A DNA stretch of 64,000 nt from G963665085 sp963665085 (GCA_963665085.2 CAXXXS010000001.1:4588001-4652000), one strand, 5' to 3'; numbered from the stretch's first letter, positions 18,427-27,108 are shown. Notes: a model not told the origin generated them from the letters alone. A program made the numbers and translations.

Positions 18427-18434
18427 CAAATTTA
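18427..18434 (-). promoter_or_regulatory. -7 box of the rplS promoter
   Basis: The minus strand reads TAAATTTG, matching TAnnTTTG, 43 bases before the rplS ATG. The -33 box is not clear. Confidence 0.5.
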
Positions 18435-18484
18435 TAAAAAGATTTTTAATTATTAATAAATTATTAACCTATTTATTAACATTA

Positions 18485-20116
18485 TTAATGACTATTTCCT
18501 TCTCCCGGTAATTTTTGCATTTTAAAATGGTCGCCTGTTTTTTCAATAAGATCCTCATAAAATTCTTCTGAATAACCGGGTTGAGTCAATTCCCCATTTG
18601 TTTTTACGTTACCATCAATATACTTAACCATCAGTTCTCCAGCAAGTTTCTTCCATTTCTCAACCATTAAATCTCCTTGGTTAACCGAATAATCTGTTAA
18701 AAAGGCAATAGCTTTTTCCGGAGATTCTTTATAATATTCCAATGCTTTAGCTTCAACGATAGGTTGCATTGAAAAAAATTCCTCTTCAATCTGTTTTTGT
18801 GCTTTACGAACATCTTTTATTACCATATTATATCTCAAATATGCAAAATTCGACACAAAATTAAACACCCAAAATGCAGCATCCCATGAAAAATGAAACA
18901 TATCACCATTTCCTACTGCAAAACTTTGAGGAACCTCAGTAATGTTGCAATACATAGGAGAATAAACAGTACTGTAAGTATCGTCAACACCAAACCATAA
19001 AACACCTCCAATTGCATTGGGTAAATCTGCTCTGGCCTGACTTACAAAAGAAAATCCTGTTTGTTGAGTAGAGATAGCACGCTCATTACAATATTCAACT
19101 CCATTAACCTCCCAGGTTAATGGTCTCCATCGATAAGGCAATCCAAAGGAACCAGCACCCGGATCTTTTGTCATATCCCATTCTGTACCCTGAAAATGAT
19201 CCCGCATTAATTCAGCCACATCAAGAACAGAAAGTTTATTGTCTGGTTTTATCCATAATGGCATTGGCTCAGCACTTGCTACTCCTTTTACATAATCCAT
19301 AGACATCTCTAAAGATGGTGCTGCCCGGTTAAAAATACTGTAAACACGTCCCTCACAAAAACGCAAAGCACTGTAATCAATAGGAGCATAAGCATCTGCA
19401 AAACTAAAATCCTTATCTTTTCCTTTATAATATCCCATTTCTTTAGCAAATGATATTACATCTTCAGAAAAAAGACAATTTTCAGTATCATCCATTGGAA
19501 ACTGACGAATTCTGGATTGATTTGCATGCGCAGAAATATAACCATCAGGAATTCTACGTGCCACCCATACAGCTCCTTTTTCTTTAGTCCCTTTACTTAT
19601 CATCTCCATTATCCATACTTCATTGGGATCTGCAATTGAAAAAGACTCACCAGTACTGTAATAACCGTACTCTTGTAATAATTCATCGATAACTTTTATG
19701 GCTTCCCTGGCTGTTTTAGCTCGTTGAAGTGTTATATATATTAAACTACCATAATCAATAAGCGCGGTAGTATCAGAAAGTTCAGAACGGCCTCCAAAAG
19801 TAGTCTCTCCAATTGTTAACTGATATTCATTCATATTCCCAACTACCCTGTAAGTATGTGGTACCTGTTTAATTTTTCCTAAATATTTACCCGTATCCCA
19901 TTCATATACATCTAGCATAGCACCTTCCGGGTAATCTTTTGAAGGGTAATAATAAAGCTCACCATAAAGCTCATGTGAATCTGCAGCATATGTAATCATT
20001 GTTGAGCCATCTTTAGTTGCCCCTTTTGAAACAAGAATATTAGTACAACCATAAGTAAAATCAATGGTTGTACTAGATATTAAAAAAACTAATCCAACTA
20101 TCCTAATCCTATTCAT
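18485..20116 (-). CDS. Secreted C69-family dipeptidase
   Basis: This 543-residue enzyme belongs to the N-terminal nucleophile (Ntn) dipeptidases of MEROPS family C69. A signal peptide of about 23 residues ends right before CTNILVSKGATKDGSTMITY, so signal cleavage exposes the presumed catalytic cysteine (C24). GESFSIADPNEVWIMEM, WVARRIPDGYISAHANQSRI and the tail AVGNGDMFHFSWDAAFWVFN also match the family. Members cleave dipeptides outside the cytoplasm and help use peptides as nutrients. A well-spaced promoter lies upstream at 20171-20203. It is transcribed alone. Confidence 0.9.
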   Translation of the reverse strand: MNRIRIVGLVFLISSTTIDFTYGCTNILVSKGATKDGSTMITYAADSHELYGELYYYPSKDYPEGAMLDVYEWDTGKYLGKIKQVPHTYRVVGNMNEYQLTIGETTFGGRSELSDTTALIDYGSLIYITLQRAKTAREAIKVIDELLQEYGYYSTGESFSIADPNEVWIMEMISKGTKEKGAVWVARRIPDGYISAHANQSRIRQFPMDDTENCLFSEDVISFAKEMGYYKGKDKDFSFADAYAPIDYSALRFCEGRVYSIFNRAAPSLEMSMDYVKGVASAEPMPLWIKPDNKLSVLDVAELMRDHFQGTEWDMTKDPGAGSFGLPYRWRPLTWEVNGVEYCNERAISTQQTGFSFVSQARADLPNAIGGVLWFGVDDTYSTVYSPMYCNITEVPQSFAVGNGDMFHFSWDAAFWVFNFVSNFAYLRYNMVIKDVRKAQKQIEEEFFSMQPIVEAKALEYYKESPEKAIAFLTDYSVNQGDLMVEKWKKLAGELMVKYIDGNVKTNGELTQPGYSEEFYEDLIEKTGDHFKMQKLPGEGNSH

Positions 20117-20170
20117 TACTTAACATTTAATTAATATTGGTTAAAAAACTTTAAAGATTTATAATTTCTT

Positions 20171-20203
20171 CAAAAATATAGATAAAATATAATTTATAGC
20201 AAA
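20171..20203 (-). promoter_or_regulatory. Promoter of the C69 dipeptidase gene
   Basis: On the minus strand TTTG (20200-20203) and TATTTTTG (20171-20178) are separated by 21 bases, matching the Bacteroidota -33/-7 arrangement. The expected start is near 20164, giving a leader of about 48 bases. Confidence 0.65.
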
Positions 20204-20230
20204 TATTATTAGAAGCCTTAAAAACCAACT

Positions 20231-20399
20231 TTACACAATCGGTTGTGTTTTCGTAAATTTTAAAACCACCCCCTATTTTTTATATATTTTTTTTAAAAAA
20301 AAGTAATTTTACCAAACACACCCCCTATTAAAAAAACATTAAATTATCTGAAAAAACATAAAAAATTCATGAGTTAACAAAAATTTAACTTAAAAAATA
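20231..20399 (+). promoter_or_regulatory. Conserved upstream region of small RNA copy A
   Basis: This non-coding stretch is repeated, diverged but aligned, at 21730-21897. Shared marks in order are a dyad ACACAA-TCGG-TTGTGT at 20233-20248, a CCCCC-TATTTTT motif at 20269, a second CCCCC-TATT after ACACA at 20321, and AT-rich spacers. The same spacing to the promoter box is kept in both copies. It looks like a protein-binding regulatory region. Conservation only at motifs argues for selection rather than a fresh duplication. Confidence 0.6.
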
Positions 20400-20429
20400 T
20401 TGCAGGAATAAAAATTGCCTTTATCTTTG
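20400..20429 (+). promoter_or_regulatory. Promoter of small RNA copy A
   Basis: TTG at 20400-20402 and TATCTTTG at 20422-20429, 19 bases apart, fit the Bacteroidota vegetative consensus. The expected transcription start is near 20436. Confidence 0.8.
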
Positions 20430-20435
20430 TATCGA

Positions 20436-20560
20436 CTTCTTAAATGAAGCTTTTAGTGTTAGTCTTAGGTTAGTAATAGTTTTAGTTAGTTAGTTTTAGT
20501 TAGTAATTAGAGTGTTTTAGTTAGTTAGTGAAAAAGAGAGGCGCCCGCCTCTCTTTTTTT
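20436..20560 (+). ncRNA. Small RNA copy A, TTAGT-repeat type
   Basis: A free-standing transcription unit of about 125 bases runs from the promoter at 20400-20429 to an intrinsic terminator. It contains no start codon with a useful frame. The body is almost entirely built from the pentamer TTAGT, about eleven exact copies, several overlapping by one T. Downstream lies a gene on the opposite strand, so it is not a leader or attenuator. A near-identical unit is at 21935-22059. I infer a multi-site RNA that binds a repeat-recognising protein, or a base-pairing small RNA. The 5' end is predicted from the promoter, so it may be off by several bases. Confidence 0.75.
20532..20560 (+). terminator. 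Terminator of small RNA copy A
   Basis: AGAGAGGC pairs with GCCTCTCT around the loop GCCC, and A-T pairs extend the stem; a run of seven T follows. Confidence 0.93.
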
Positions 20561-20636
20561 ATGTCCTTAAGTAGCTCAAGGAATATCCGGTTTATGTTTA
20601 AACCCGTTTGTTTTCAGAAACTGATAGCTTTTTATA

Positions 20637-21473
20637 CTATTTTAATGCTCCAACAACACCTCTAAAATACCCAATAGATTCAGATATACCCATAAATGGA
20701 TCTCTCATGTCTTTTTCATGTTCAAGGCTAATCATCCTGGAATAACCAACTTTACGAAGCATTTTCACAAATTCAGGAAAATCAATCACACCTCGGCCGA
20801 CTTCTAATGAATAACCTAATTTTGTTTTACCGGTAACGTCTTTTAAGTGAATATCAAAAACACGTGATTGATATTTTTCTAAATCTGCAACAGGATCTTT
20901 TCCATTTCGTGTATCATGACCAATATCAAGGCACATTCCAATACGAGGATCTAAATCTTTAACATGATCCCAAACATCTTCGGCATCAGGATAGATTTTA
21001 ATATCAGGCCCATGCAAATGAATCGCAAAATGAAAATTGTATTCTTTCACCTTTTTATCGACATAAGGCAACAACTCATAATTAGGCACCCCCACGATTA
21101 AATCAACACCAACTTTTTTAGCGTATTCAAATGCCTTATCTACTTCAGCCTCTGTTTTCATATAAATTGGGCCTACAGCATAACCTGTAACATCATATTC
21201 CTTTAATTTTGCATGAAAAACTTCAATTTCTTCTTCTGTACTGGTTAATGGCAAATGAAAATCTTTAATACATAAGTAATGGACATCTACTCGCTGCATG
21301 GTTTTCAATGTTGTTTCCAAATCAAAATGAACAAATGTATACCCGGCCATCCCTAACTTAAATTTTTCACTACTCTCAGGAGGTGGTTGTTGGCCGGGAC
21401 GCTCTTGAGCCAATACAGCAAAAGTTGAAACAAAGAATACTACCAATGATAATAAACTAAGAGTTTTTTTCAT
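20637..21473 (-). CDS. Secreted sugar phosphate isomerase/epimerase-like TIM-barrel protein
   Basis: This 278-residue protein has a Sec signal peptide (MKKTLSLLSLVVFFVSTFAVLA, cleavage after about residue 22). The mature part is a xylose-isomerase-like TIM barrel. Metal-site strands are visible as HFAIHLHGPD, GMCLDIGHDTRNG, RVFDIHLKDVTG and MISLEHEKDM. It is related in fold to the protein at 6900 but uses Sec rather than Tat export. It lies between the two small-RNA units, which run on the other strand. Such proteins often act beside periplasmic Gfo/Idh/MocA and DUF1080 enzymes, so a role in the same keto-sugar chemistry is possible. The substrate is unknown. Its upstream 256 bases to 21729 show no clear promoter. 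Confidence 0.85.
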   Translation of the reverse strand: MKKTLSLLSLVVFFVSTFAVLAQERPGQQPPPESSEKFKLGMAGYTFVHFDLETTLKTMQRVDVHYLCIKDFHLPLTSTEEEIEVFHAKLKEYDVTGYAVGPIYMKTEAEVDKAFEYAKKVGVDLIVGVPNYELLPYVDKKVKEYNFHFAIHLHGPDIKIYPDAEDVWDHVKDLDPRIGMCLDIGHDTRNGKDPVADLEKYQSRVFDIHLKDVTGKTKLGYSLEVGRGVIDFPEFVKMLRKVGYSRMISLEHEKDMRDPFMGISESIGYFRGVVGALK

Positions 21474-21729
21474 AATTTCTAATTTTTAAATTGTTTGAGA
21501 TTAATAAATTTTTCATAAAACTAGCAAAATCAACCTTGCCATAAAAATTTGCCACAAAATAACTCAGGCAATATTTTTTCAGTCTTTAATCTAGATATAG
21601 AAATAGTATAATTAACATTAAGAATCTAAGCTTTTTATCCATCTGCCCTGTTTTCATCTGAGATTTTTTTTGTTGAAATTCTAAAAAAAAATAAAATGTT
21701 TTTTTTTACACAGGCACCTGTTTTACATT

Positions 21730-21897
21730 TAACACAACCGATTGTGTTTTTTAACAAAACAAAAATACCCCCTATTTTTTAACATACAAATCTATTTTTT
21801 ATAGTTTTTTAATAACACACACCCCATTTAAACAATACCAATTTTTAAGAAAAATGCACTTTTTTCTAAATTTTAAGATTTTTTAACATTAAAAAAC
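21730..21897 (+). promoter_or_regulatory. Conserved upstream region of small RNA copy B
   Basis: This region aligns with 20231-20399 at a constant offset of 1,499 bases. It carries the perfect 7-bp dyad AACACAA-CCGA-TTGTGTT at 21731-21748, CCCCC-TATTTTTT at 21768, and ACACACCCC near 21817-21825. The sequence between these motifs is much less conserved, which points to the motifs as binding sites. Confidence 0.6.
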
Positions 21898-21928
21898 TTG
21901 CAGGATTCACAAAATGCCCTTATCTTTG
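21898..21928 (+). promoter_or_regulatory. Promoter of small RNA copy B
   Basis: TTG at 21898-21900 and TATCTTTG at 21921-21928, 20 bases apart, form a Bacteroidota-type promoter. The expected start is near 21935. Confidence 0.8.
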
Positions 21929-21934
21929 TTTCGA

Positions 21935-22059
21935 GTTATTACAAAAGCTTTTAGTGTTAGTCTTAAGTTAGTAATAGTTTTAGTTAGTTAGTTTTAGTTA
22001 GTAATTAGAGTGTTTTAGTTAGTTAGTGAAAAAGAGAGGCGCCCGCCTCTCTTTTTTTT
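21935..22059 (+). ncRNA. Small RNA copy B, TTAGT-repeat type
   Basis: This second copy has the same promoter, body and terminator layout as the unit at 20436-20560. From the shared GCTTTTAGTG block to the terminator the two are nearly identical, differing by a few bases such as CTTAGG versus CTTAAG. The first 15-20 bases after the predicted start differ more. It again ends before a gene on the opposite strand (22149), so it is not a leader. Two copies with preserved repeats indicate selection on the TTAGT array. The 5' end is predicted. Confidence 0.75.
22030..22059 (+). terminator. Terminator of small RNA copy B
   Basis: The same GC-rich stem as in copy A (AGAGAGGC with GCCTCTCT) is followed by eight T. 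Confidence 0.93.
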
Positions 22060-22148
22060 GTTTATGAATTCTTATTCCCAGATGTTTATATATTAAAAAA
22101 CAAATTATTACCTCCTTGTTAAACAATACGTTTTTTTAATAATCTTAT

Positions 22149-22871
22149 TTAGCATATACTTCCTAATTTTTTTAATACAACATCTTTATAACTTCTGCTA
22201 ATCGGTATCTCATGGCCATTAATTTCAATAAATTCGTTTGTAAAAGAATTTATTTTCTTTAAAGAGATTATATATGAGCGGTGTACCCTAAGAAAATCAA
22301 TTTGGGGAAGTTTTACTTCAATACTGGAAATCGCCTCACGAGTTATTATCGTTTTTCCATTTAAATGAATTTTTATATAGTCAGATAAACTTTCGATGTA
22401 TATTATTTCTTCAAAATCTATTTTAACCATCTTACGTTCTGAGCGAACAAAAATAAATTCATTTAATTCAGCAATATCATTCTCTACCTGCGTGTACGTA
22501 TTCTGGATATTCTCATCTAAATATTTGTTTACGGCCTTGAAGAAACGTTCAAACGAAATAGGTTTTAATAAATAATCAACAGCTTGTAGGTCAAAACCAT
22601 CAACAGCGTACTCTCTATATGCTGTTGTGAAAATAATTTTTATGTTTTTATTTATTGATTTTGCAAATGACAATCCAGAAATATCGGGCATATTAATATC
22701 CAAAAAGATAAGATCAACCTTTTGTGAATTAATCACATGAAATGCTTCAATCGCATTTTTACAGCTTTTTACAATCTGAAACGTCGATATTTTTGAAATA
22801 TGGTTTTCAAGAATCTCTCGGGCAATAAGTTCATCATCTACAATAAGGCATTTAATAGCAGTGTTAGTCAT
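22149..22871 (-). CDS. LytTR-type response regulator
   Basis: This 240-residue regulator has a receiver domain with acidic pair VDDE at 11-14 and phospho-acceptor D58 in LIFLDINMPDISG. A C-terminal LytTR DNA-binding domain follows from about 140, with FIFVRSERKMVKIDFEEIIYIESLSDYIKIH and FLRVHRSYIISLKKI. LytTR proteins bind direct repeats and activate a small number of nearby genes. Its start overlaps the end of the histidine kinase gene by eight bases, so the pair is translationally coupled. Likely targets could include the divergent membrane genes at 24272 onward, but no site was identified. Confidence 0.93.
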   Translation of the reverse strand: MTNTAIKCLIVDDELIAREILENHISKISTFQIVKSCKNAIEAFHVINSQKVDLIFLDINMPDISGLSFAKSINKNIKIIFTTAYREYAVDGFDLQAVDYLLKPISFERFFKAVNKYLDENIQNTYTQVENDIAELNEFIFVRSERKMVKIDFEEIIYIESLSDYIKIHLNGKTIITREAISSIEVKLPQIDFLRVHRSYIISLKKINSFTNEFIEINGHEIPISRSYKDVVLKKLGSIC

Positions 22872-23934
22872 TTGATTTTTTGTTTAAGCCGGAAATATTT
22901 AACACAATAGAATACCAATCATTCTCTTTTTTCGTTTCTAATTTATAATTGTTGGTATAATTAAGATCAAGTCTCTTTTTTATATTTTCTAAACCTATCC
23001 CCCCTTTTTTTGAAGGGGTCAAATTATTATTTATCGAATTTTTAATAAAAAAAAAGAGTTTGCTGTTTTTTACTGATATTTTTATCTCTATCCATAAATA
23101 ACCATTCCTTAAATTACCATGCTTAAATGCATTTTCTACGAAGGGGATTAACAGCATGGGGGCTATTTTAATTGTATCATCTATTTCATCTGCTTCAAAA
23201 TCTACTATTAATGTTTCCTGAAACCTGATTTTTTCCAAATCAATATATTCTTTTATGTGCAAAACCTCTTCTTTAAGAGATACAATTGGTTTATTAATTT
23301 GATAAAGAATATAATCCAATAAATTCGATAACTTTAAAATTATTTCCGGGGTATGTTTTGATTGTTTTAATGCCAAACCATATATTGTATTTAGTGTATT
23401 AAATAAAAAATGTGGATGTATCTGCATTTTCAAATATTGAAGCTCTTGTTCTTTTAATTGTAATTGAGTTGAAAGAATCTTTTTTTCTAATTCATTATAT
23501 TTTGACTGTGCCACAAAATTTCTTCTAAGTAAACTCACAAAACCAACAATACCAACTATTAAATACACGATAATAAGAACAAAAACAATATTCTTACTCA
23601 TCGGGGGCATATGAGAAACATTAAATTTTGAAAGGAAGATAAAACTACCATAAATCACATGCACAATAAAATATGTTGAAGCCACAAGTGTATAGAAACT
23701 ATATAAAATAAATTGTGAGTATTTTTTTGCAAGGAGATATCTGGGGATAAGAAAATAAACCATAAAATATGTAACACCCACGGTAACAGGCATAATTAAA
23801 CTTGAAAACCAGGTGATGTACCTTTTATCATTAGTGTTATAACTAAAAAAATAGACAAACAGAAACCAAACTACTATCCAAAAAATAAAATGTATTAGAA
23901 AAGATTTGAGCTTATTTGAAACTGTAATATTCAT
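22864..23934 (-). CDS. LytS/YpdA-type membrane sensor histidine kinase
   Basis: This 356-residue kinase has four predicted membrane helices at about 11-30, 42-63, 75-100 and 115-137, with no large extracytoplasmic domain. A short coiled coil leads to the His_kinase (PF06580) block HPHFLFNTLN at 173-182. The ATPase region shows MLLIPFVENAFKHG and GIGLENIKKRL. It phosphorylates the LytTR regulator encoded immediately downstream with an overlap of eight bases. The membrane part resembles a 7TM-free, signal-in-membrane sensor; the stimulus is unknown. Confidence 0.93.
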   Translation of the reverse strand: MNITVSNKLKSFLIHFIFWIVVWFLFVYFFSYNTNDKRYITWFSSLIMPVTVGVTYFMVYFLIPRYLLAKKYSQFILYSFYTLVASTYFIVHVIYGSFIFLSKFNVSHMPPMSKNIVFVLIIVYLIVGIVGFVSLLRRNFVAQSKYNELEKKILSTQLQLKEQELQYLKMQIHPHFLFNTLNTIYGLALKQSKHTPEIILKLSNLLDYILYQINKPIVSLKEEVLHIKEYIDLEKIRFQETLIVDFEADEIDDTIKIAPMLLIPFVENAFKHGNLRNGYLWIEIKISVKNSKLFFFIKNSINNNLTPSKKGGIGLENIKKRLDLNYTNNYKLETKKENDWYSIVLNISGLNKKSND

Positions 23935-24018
23935 ATAGCAATAATACGCAAAATCATCGAACAGGAAGATTTTTATAGATGAATAACGAATTTCGATCTG
24001 GTTTTGACATACAATTTT

Positions 24019-24146
24019 TTAAGGTAATCTCTAAGAATTATAAGTTCAAGGCGCGTGATAATTTTAAACCGTAGTATACATAGGGTATTCGAGGATTTAA
24101 AATTTGAGTGGCAACGCAGAAATTGTGATTTTTAGAGGTTCCCTAA
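24019..24146. repeat. Imperfect 128-base palindromic element
   Basis: The two halves of this AT-rich intergenic segment are imperfect reverse complements: outer arms contain AATCTCTAA and TTAGAGGTT, inner arms contain AATTTTAAA and TTTAAAATT, and the centre is GTATACATAGGGTATTC. Such compact non-coding palindromes resemble REP or MITE-like elements that are scattered in genomes. It fills the middle of the 337-base gap between the divergent kinase and ExbB-like genes. The rest of the gap holds only a probable -7 box at 24233. Confidence 0.6.
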
Positions 24147-24232
24147 TATTCATTTTGTAACTTTAAATCCGTTGATTAACATTGTAAACAATGCAACTGT
24201 CGCATTTAAAAATAACGAATAGGTAATCTATT

Positions 24233-24240
24233 TACTTTTG
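24233..24240 (+). promoter_or_regulatory. -7 box for the ExbB-like gene
   Basis: TACTTTTG matches TAnnTTTG 31 bases before the ATG at 24272. No convincing -33 box is seen. Confidence 0.45.
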
Positions 24241-24271
24241 GTTCAGTATGAACTAAAAAACTAAAAATATT

Positions 24272-24646
24272 ATGACTTCATTTTTTCACATTTTAAAAGA
24301 CGGTGGTATCTTAATTTCATACCCAATTTTAGCACTTTTATTTGTTGTATTGTTTTTATTCATTAAAGGTCTCACAAATAATTCTAACAATACCAAATCA
24401 ATTGCCTTGCTCAAATCCATTGGTTGGTTTGCTTTGGTATGGGGTTTCCTTGGTAGGACAATTGGTCTTATTCGTGCTTTTGATAACATTCAAGCTTCTG
24501 GCGAATTAACACCAAGCCTTCTTGCTGGAGGTATTAAAATGGCTTTGGTTGATCCTTTACTGGGTGCTTTTACATTCTGCATGGCTCGTTTGGGAATTAT
24601 CATTCTCATTCTTAGAAATCGAGATGTAAATATTGAAAAAGAGTAG
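24272..24646 (+). CDS. Small MotA/TolQ/ExbB-like membrane protein
   Basis: This 124-residue protein has three predicted helices at about 15-31, 45-65 and 88-113. The stretch LTPSLLAGGIKMALVDPLLGAFTF resembles the last helices of ExbB/TolQ/MotA proton-channel proteins, where a small-residue-rich helix lines the channel. It is much shorter than usual ExbB (about 220 residues) and no ExbD or TonB gene is adjacent. It is followed after 18 bases by an FtsX-like permease gene and may be co-transcribed with it. The channel assignment is tentative. Confidence 0.6.
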   Translation: MTSFFHILKDGGILISYPILALLFVVLFLFIKGLTNNSNNTKSIALLKSIGWFALVWGFLGRTIGLIRAFDNIQASGELTPSLLAGGIKMALVDPLLGAFTFCMARLGIIILILRNRDVNIEKE

Positions 24647-24664
24647 GAATCTTTAGAAGTAAAT

Positions 24665-27055
24665 ATGAATTTTATTATTCTGAAACTTGCCATAAAAAAA
24701 CTTTTTGGCAAGAACAATGCATCATTGATAAGTATTTTGGGGTTAGCCATCGCCCTTGTGTCAATATTTTATATCTATTCTTATGTTGATTTTGAATTAA
24801 GCTATGACAGCCAACATAAAAATGCAAATAGAATATACCGCATTAGTGGTGATATAGTTGCTGCTGAAAATACGGCTACTCATGCTGTTTTAGGACCGCT
24901 AATGAGCCCTGAGCTAAAAAATTATTTTCCGGCAGTAGAATCATTTACACGATTGATTCCGAACCGGGGGCAAACAACTCTGGAGTATAATAACAAGCAA
25001 TTTGTTGTGGATGAAGCTTATTTAGCCGACCCGGATGTATTTCATATTTTCTCCCTGGATTTTATTTATGGAGATATAAAAAATGCATTTGAAGCTCCTA
25101 ATGAAATTGTCATTAACAAAAGTTTAAGCAAAAAAATATTTGGAGACATCAATCCGGTAGGTGAGTTAATAATAAAAGATGGACAAGCTTTAAAAGTTGT
25201 AGGAGTTATTAAAGATTCACCGGATAATTCACATCATAAATTAAATGTATTGTTTTCTATCGGCGATAGATGGAGCAATTTGGAAAATCTTCCATCAATT
25301 CAAATTTCAGAAGGTTACTGGATGCCCTCTGCCTATCATTTTATTCTTCTCAAACCAAAAACTTCAATTGAATCAATAACTGATAATTTCGATTCTTTCT
25401 ACAACACGTACATGGCCGAATTTGGTAAAGCCATCAATGCAACGTTTAATCCCGTTATAATCCCACTTAGAGACTTGCATTTTTCCCGACACATGGATTA
25501 TGACTATCCTAAAGGGAATAAGACATATATTTATTTATTGATTATGATTGGTTTGTTTATTCTCTCAGTAGCTACGATAAATTACGCCAATCTTTTGTTT
25601 ACACAGAATATCACAGAGTCGAAAAAGATCGGAATTAAAAAAATAATTGGGGCTTCGCATTTAGTTTTATTCAAGCAATTTCTGGCCAATTCTTTTGTTT
25701 TTATTCTTGCTTCTTTGGTGCTGGCTCACTTGATATATTTTCTTAGCTTATCCGCTTTAGTATCTGTAACGAATATCGACAAAACTATATTCAGCACGTT
25801 AACCATATTGAAACTTTCCAGTTTCCTTTTGTTAGTCCTTGTTGTAATTTCATCGTTCATCTCTTTTATGAATCAATTAGGAAAAGATGGAATAAAATTG
25901 CTCCAACCATTTTCATTTAAAATGCTTGGCTCAGCAAATTTTAAGTTTGGATTATCTTCAACAGTAATACAATATACCCTTACTACCATACTGATAATTT
26001 CGATGATTATCATTTCCCGTCAAATTAATTTCATGCTAAAAAGCGATATGGGTTTCAATAAAGAAAATGTTTTAATCGTGGATTTAAATAGCCTGAAGGG
26101 AACGGGATACAGCGTCAATCCATTTTTAAATGAAATTCAAAATAATCCTAAAATAACAAGTGCAGCTTTATCTGCTAATATTCCGGGAAATGTTATGGGC
26201 ACCAGCCATTTTCAGATACAACGTGATGGTGAAACAGTGACCAAAATTGTTAAAACGATGGGAGTTGATTACAATTATATCCCAACATTGAATTTGCAAT
26301 TAAAGGAAGGGAGAAACTTTGCTTTAACATTTAACGACAGTAGTTATAATTCAGTAATTATTAATGAGGCTTTTATTGATTTTTGTGGTTTTTCAGGAAG
26401 CATAATCGGGCAAAAACTGGTAGGCAACACAAAGGTTATTGGTGTGTTAAAAAATGCCAGGTTTAATTCATTGCATAACCCAACCGAACCAATGGTGCTT
26501 TTCCTGGGAGATAAAAAAATGAGATATTTAAACATTAAACTTAATAGCAACGACCTTAATGCAACCGTTCAATCAATCAAAAAAACATGGGAAAATATTT
26601 ATCCCGAAGTTCTTTTTGAGACTCAATTCCTTGATAACAGGATTTCAATGCTATACAAAAAAGATCAGCAAATAAATTCGTTGATAAAACTATTTACTTT
26701 TATCAGCTTATTGATTTCAGTAATGGGGATGGTAAATCTTTCAACTATATTAACAAAAAGCAAGACAAAAGAAATTGGTATCAGGAAAGCAAACGGAGCA
26801 AGTACCCTGGGTATCTTATTATTACTGAATACAAAATTCGTTAAGTGGGTTGCTTTCGCATTTATTCTTTCCATTCCGGCTTCTTATTTTATCATGCAAA
26901 AATGGCTTCAGAGTTTTGCATTCAAAATCAATATCAGCTGGTGGATTTTTGGATTAGCCGGAATCATAGTTTTTAGCATTGCTTTGTTAACCGTAAACTG
27001 GAACAGTTGGAATGCAGCAAGGAAAAATCCCGTAGAAGCATTGAGGTATGAATAA
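24665..27055 (+). CDS. MacB/FtsX-type ABC transporter permease
   Basis: This 796-residue permease has the tandem layout common in Bacteroidota: an N-terminal membrane helix, a MacB periplasmic core domain at about 45-260, an FtsX block of three helices near 290-410, then a second helix/core domain/FtsX unit from about 430 to the end. The terminal motifs KTKEIGIRKANGAS and ARKNPVEALRYE are typical. It would use a separate ATPase to drive mechanical work on an envelope substrate, such as peptide or lipoprotein export, but no ATPase gene is near. It follows the ExbB-like gene by 18 bases. Confidence 0.88.
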   Translation: MNFIILKLAIKKLFGKNNASLISILGLAIALVSIFYIYSYVDFELSYDSQHKNANRIYRISGDIVAAENTATHAVLGPLMSPELKNYFPAVESFTRLIPNRGQTTLEYNNKQFVVDEAYLADPDVFHIFSLDFIYGDIKNAFEAPNEIVINKSLSKKIFGDINPVGELIIKDGQALKVVGVIKDSPDNSHHKLNVLFSIGDRWSNLENLPSIQISEGYWMPSAYHFILLKPKTSIESITDNFDSFYNTYMAEFGKAINATFNPVIIPLRDLHFSRHMDYDYPKGNKTYIYLLIMIGLFILSVATINYANLLFTQNITESKKIGIKKIIGASHLVLFKQFLANSFVFILASLVLAHLIYFLSLSALVSVTNIDKTIFSTLTILKLSSFLLLVLVVISSFISFMNQLGKDGIKLLQPFSFKMLGSANFKFGLSSTVIQYTLTTILIISMIIISRQINFMLKSDMGFNKENVLIVDLNSLKGTGYSVNPFLNEIQNNPKITSAALSANIPGNVMGTSHFQIQRDGETVTKIVKTMGVDYNYIPTLNLQLKEGRNFALTFNDSSYNSVIINEAFIDFCGFSGSIIGQKLVGNTKVIGVLKNARFNSLHNPTEPMVLFLGDKKMRYLNIKLNSNDLNATVQSIKKTWENIYPEVLFETQFLDNRISMLYKKDQQINSLIKLFTFISLLISVMGMVNLSTILTKSKTKEIGIRKANGASTLGILLLLNTKFVKWVAFAFILSIPASYFIMQKWLQSFAFKINISWWIFGLAGIIVFSIALLTVNWNSWNAARKNPVEALRYE

Positions 27056-27108
27056 AATTTGTAATTTTTTACAATAAAAAACAGCAAGAATTTACACTAT
27101 GAGACATC

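Noticed and set aside
20450..20530. TTAGT repeats considered as a CRISPR array or microsatellite.
   Set aside because: The unit is five bases with irregular spacing and no spacers. It is preserved in two distant copies and framed by a promoter and a terminator, which fits an RNA rather than a CRISPR or a random tandem repeat.
20400..22059. The two small RNAs considered as riboswitches or attenuators.
   Set aside because: The genes that follow each RNA (20637 and 22149) are on the opposite strand, so no coding region is downstream on the same transcript.
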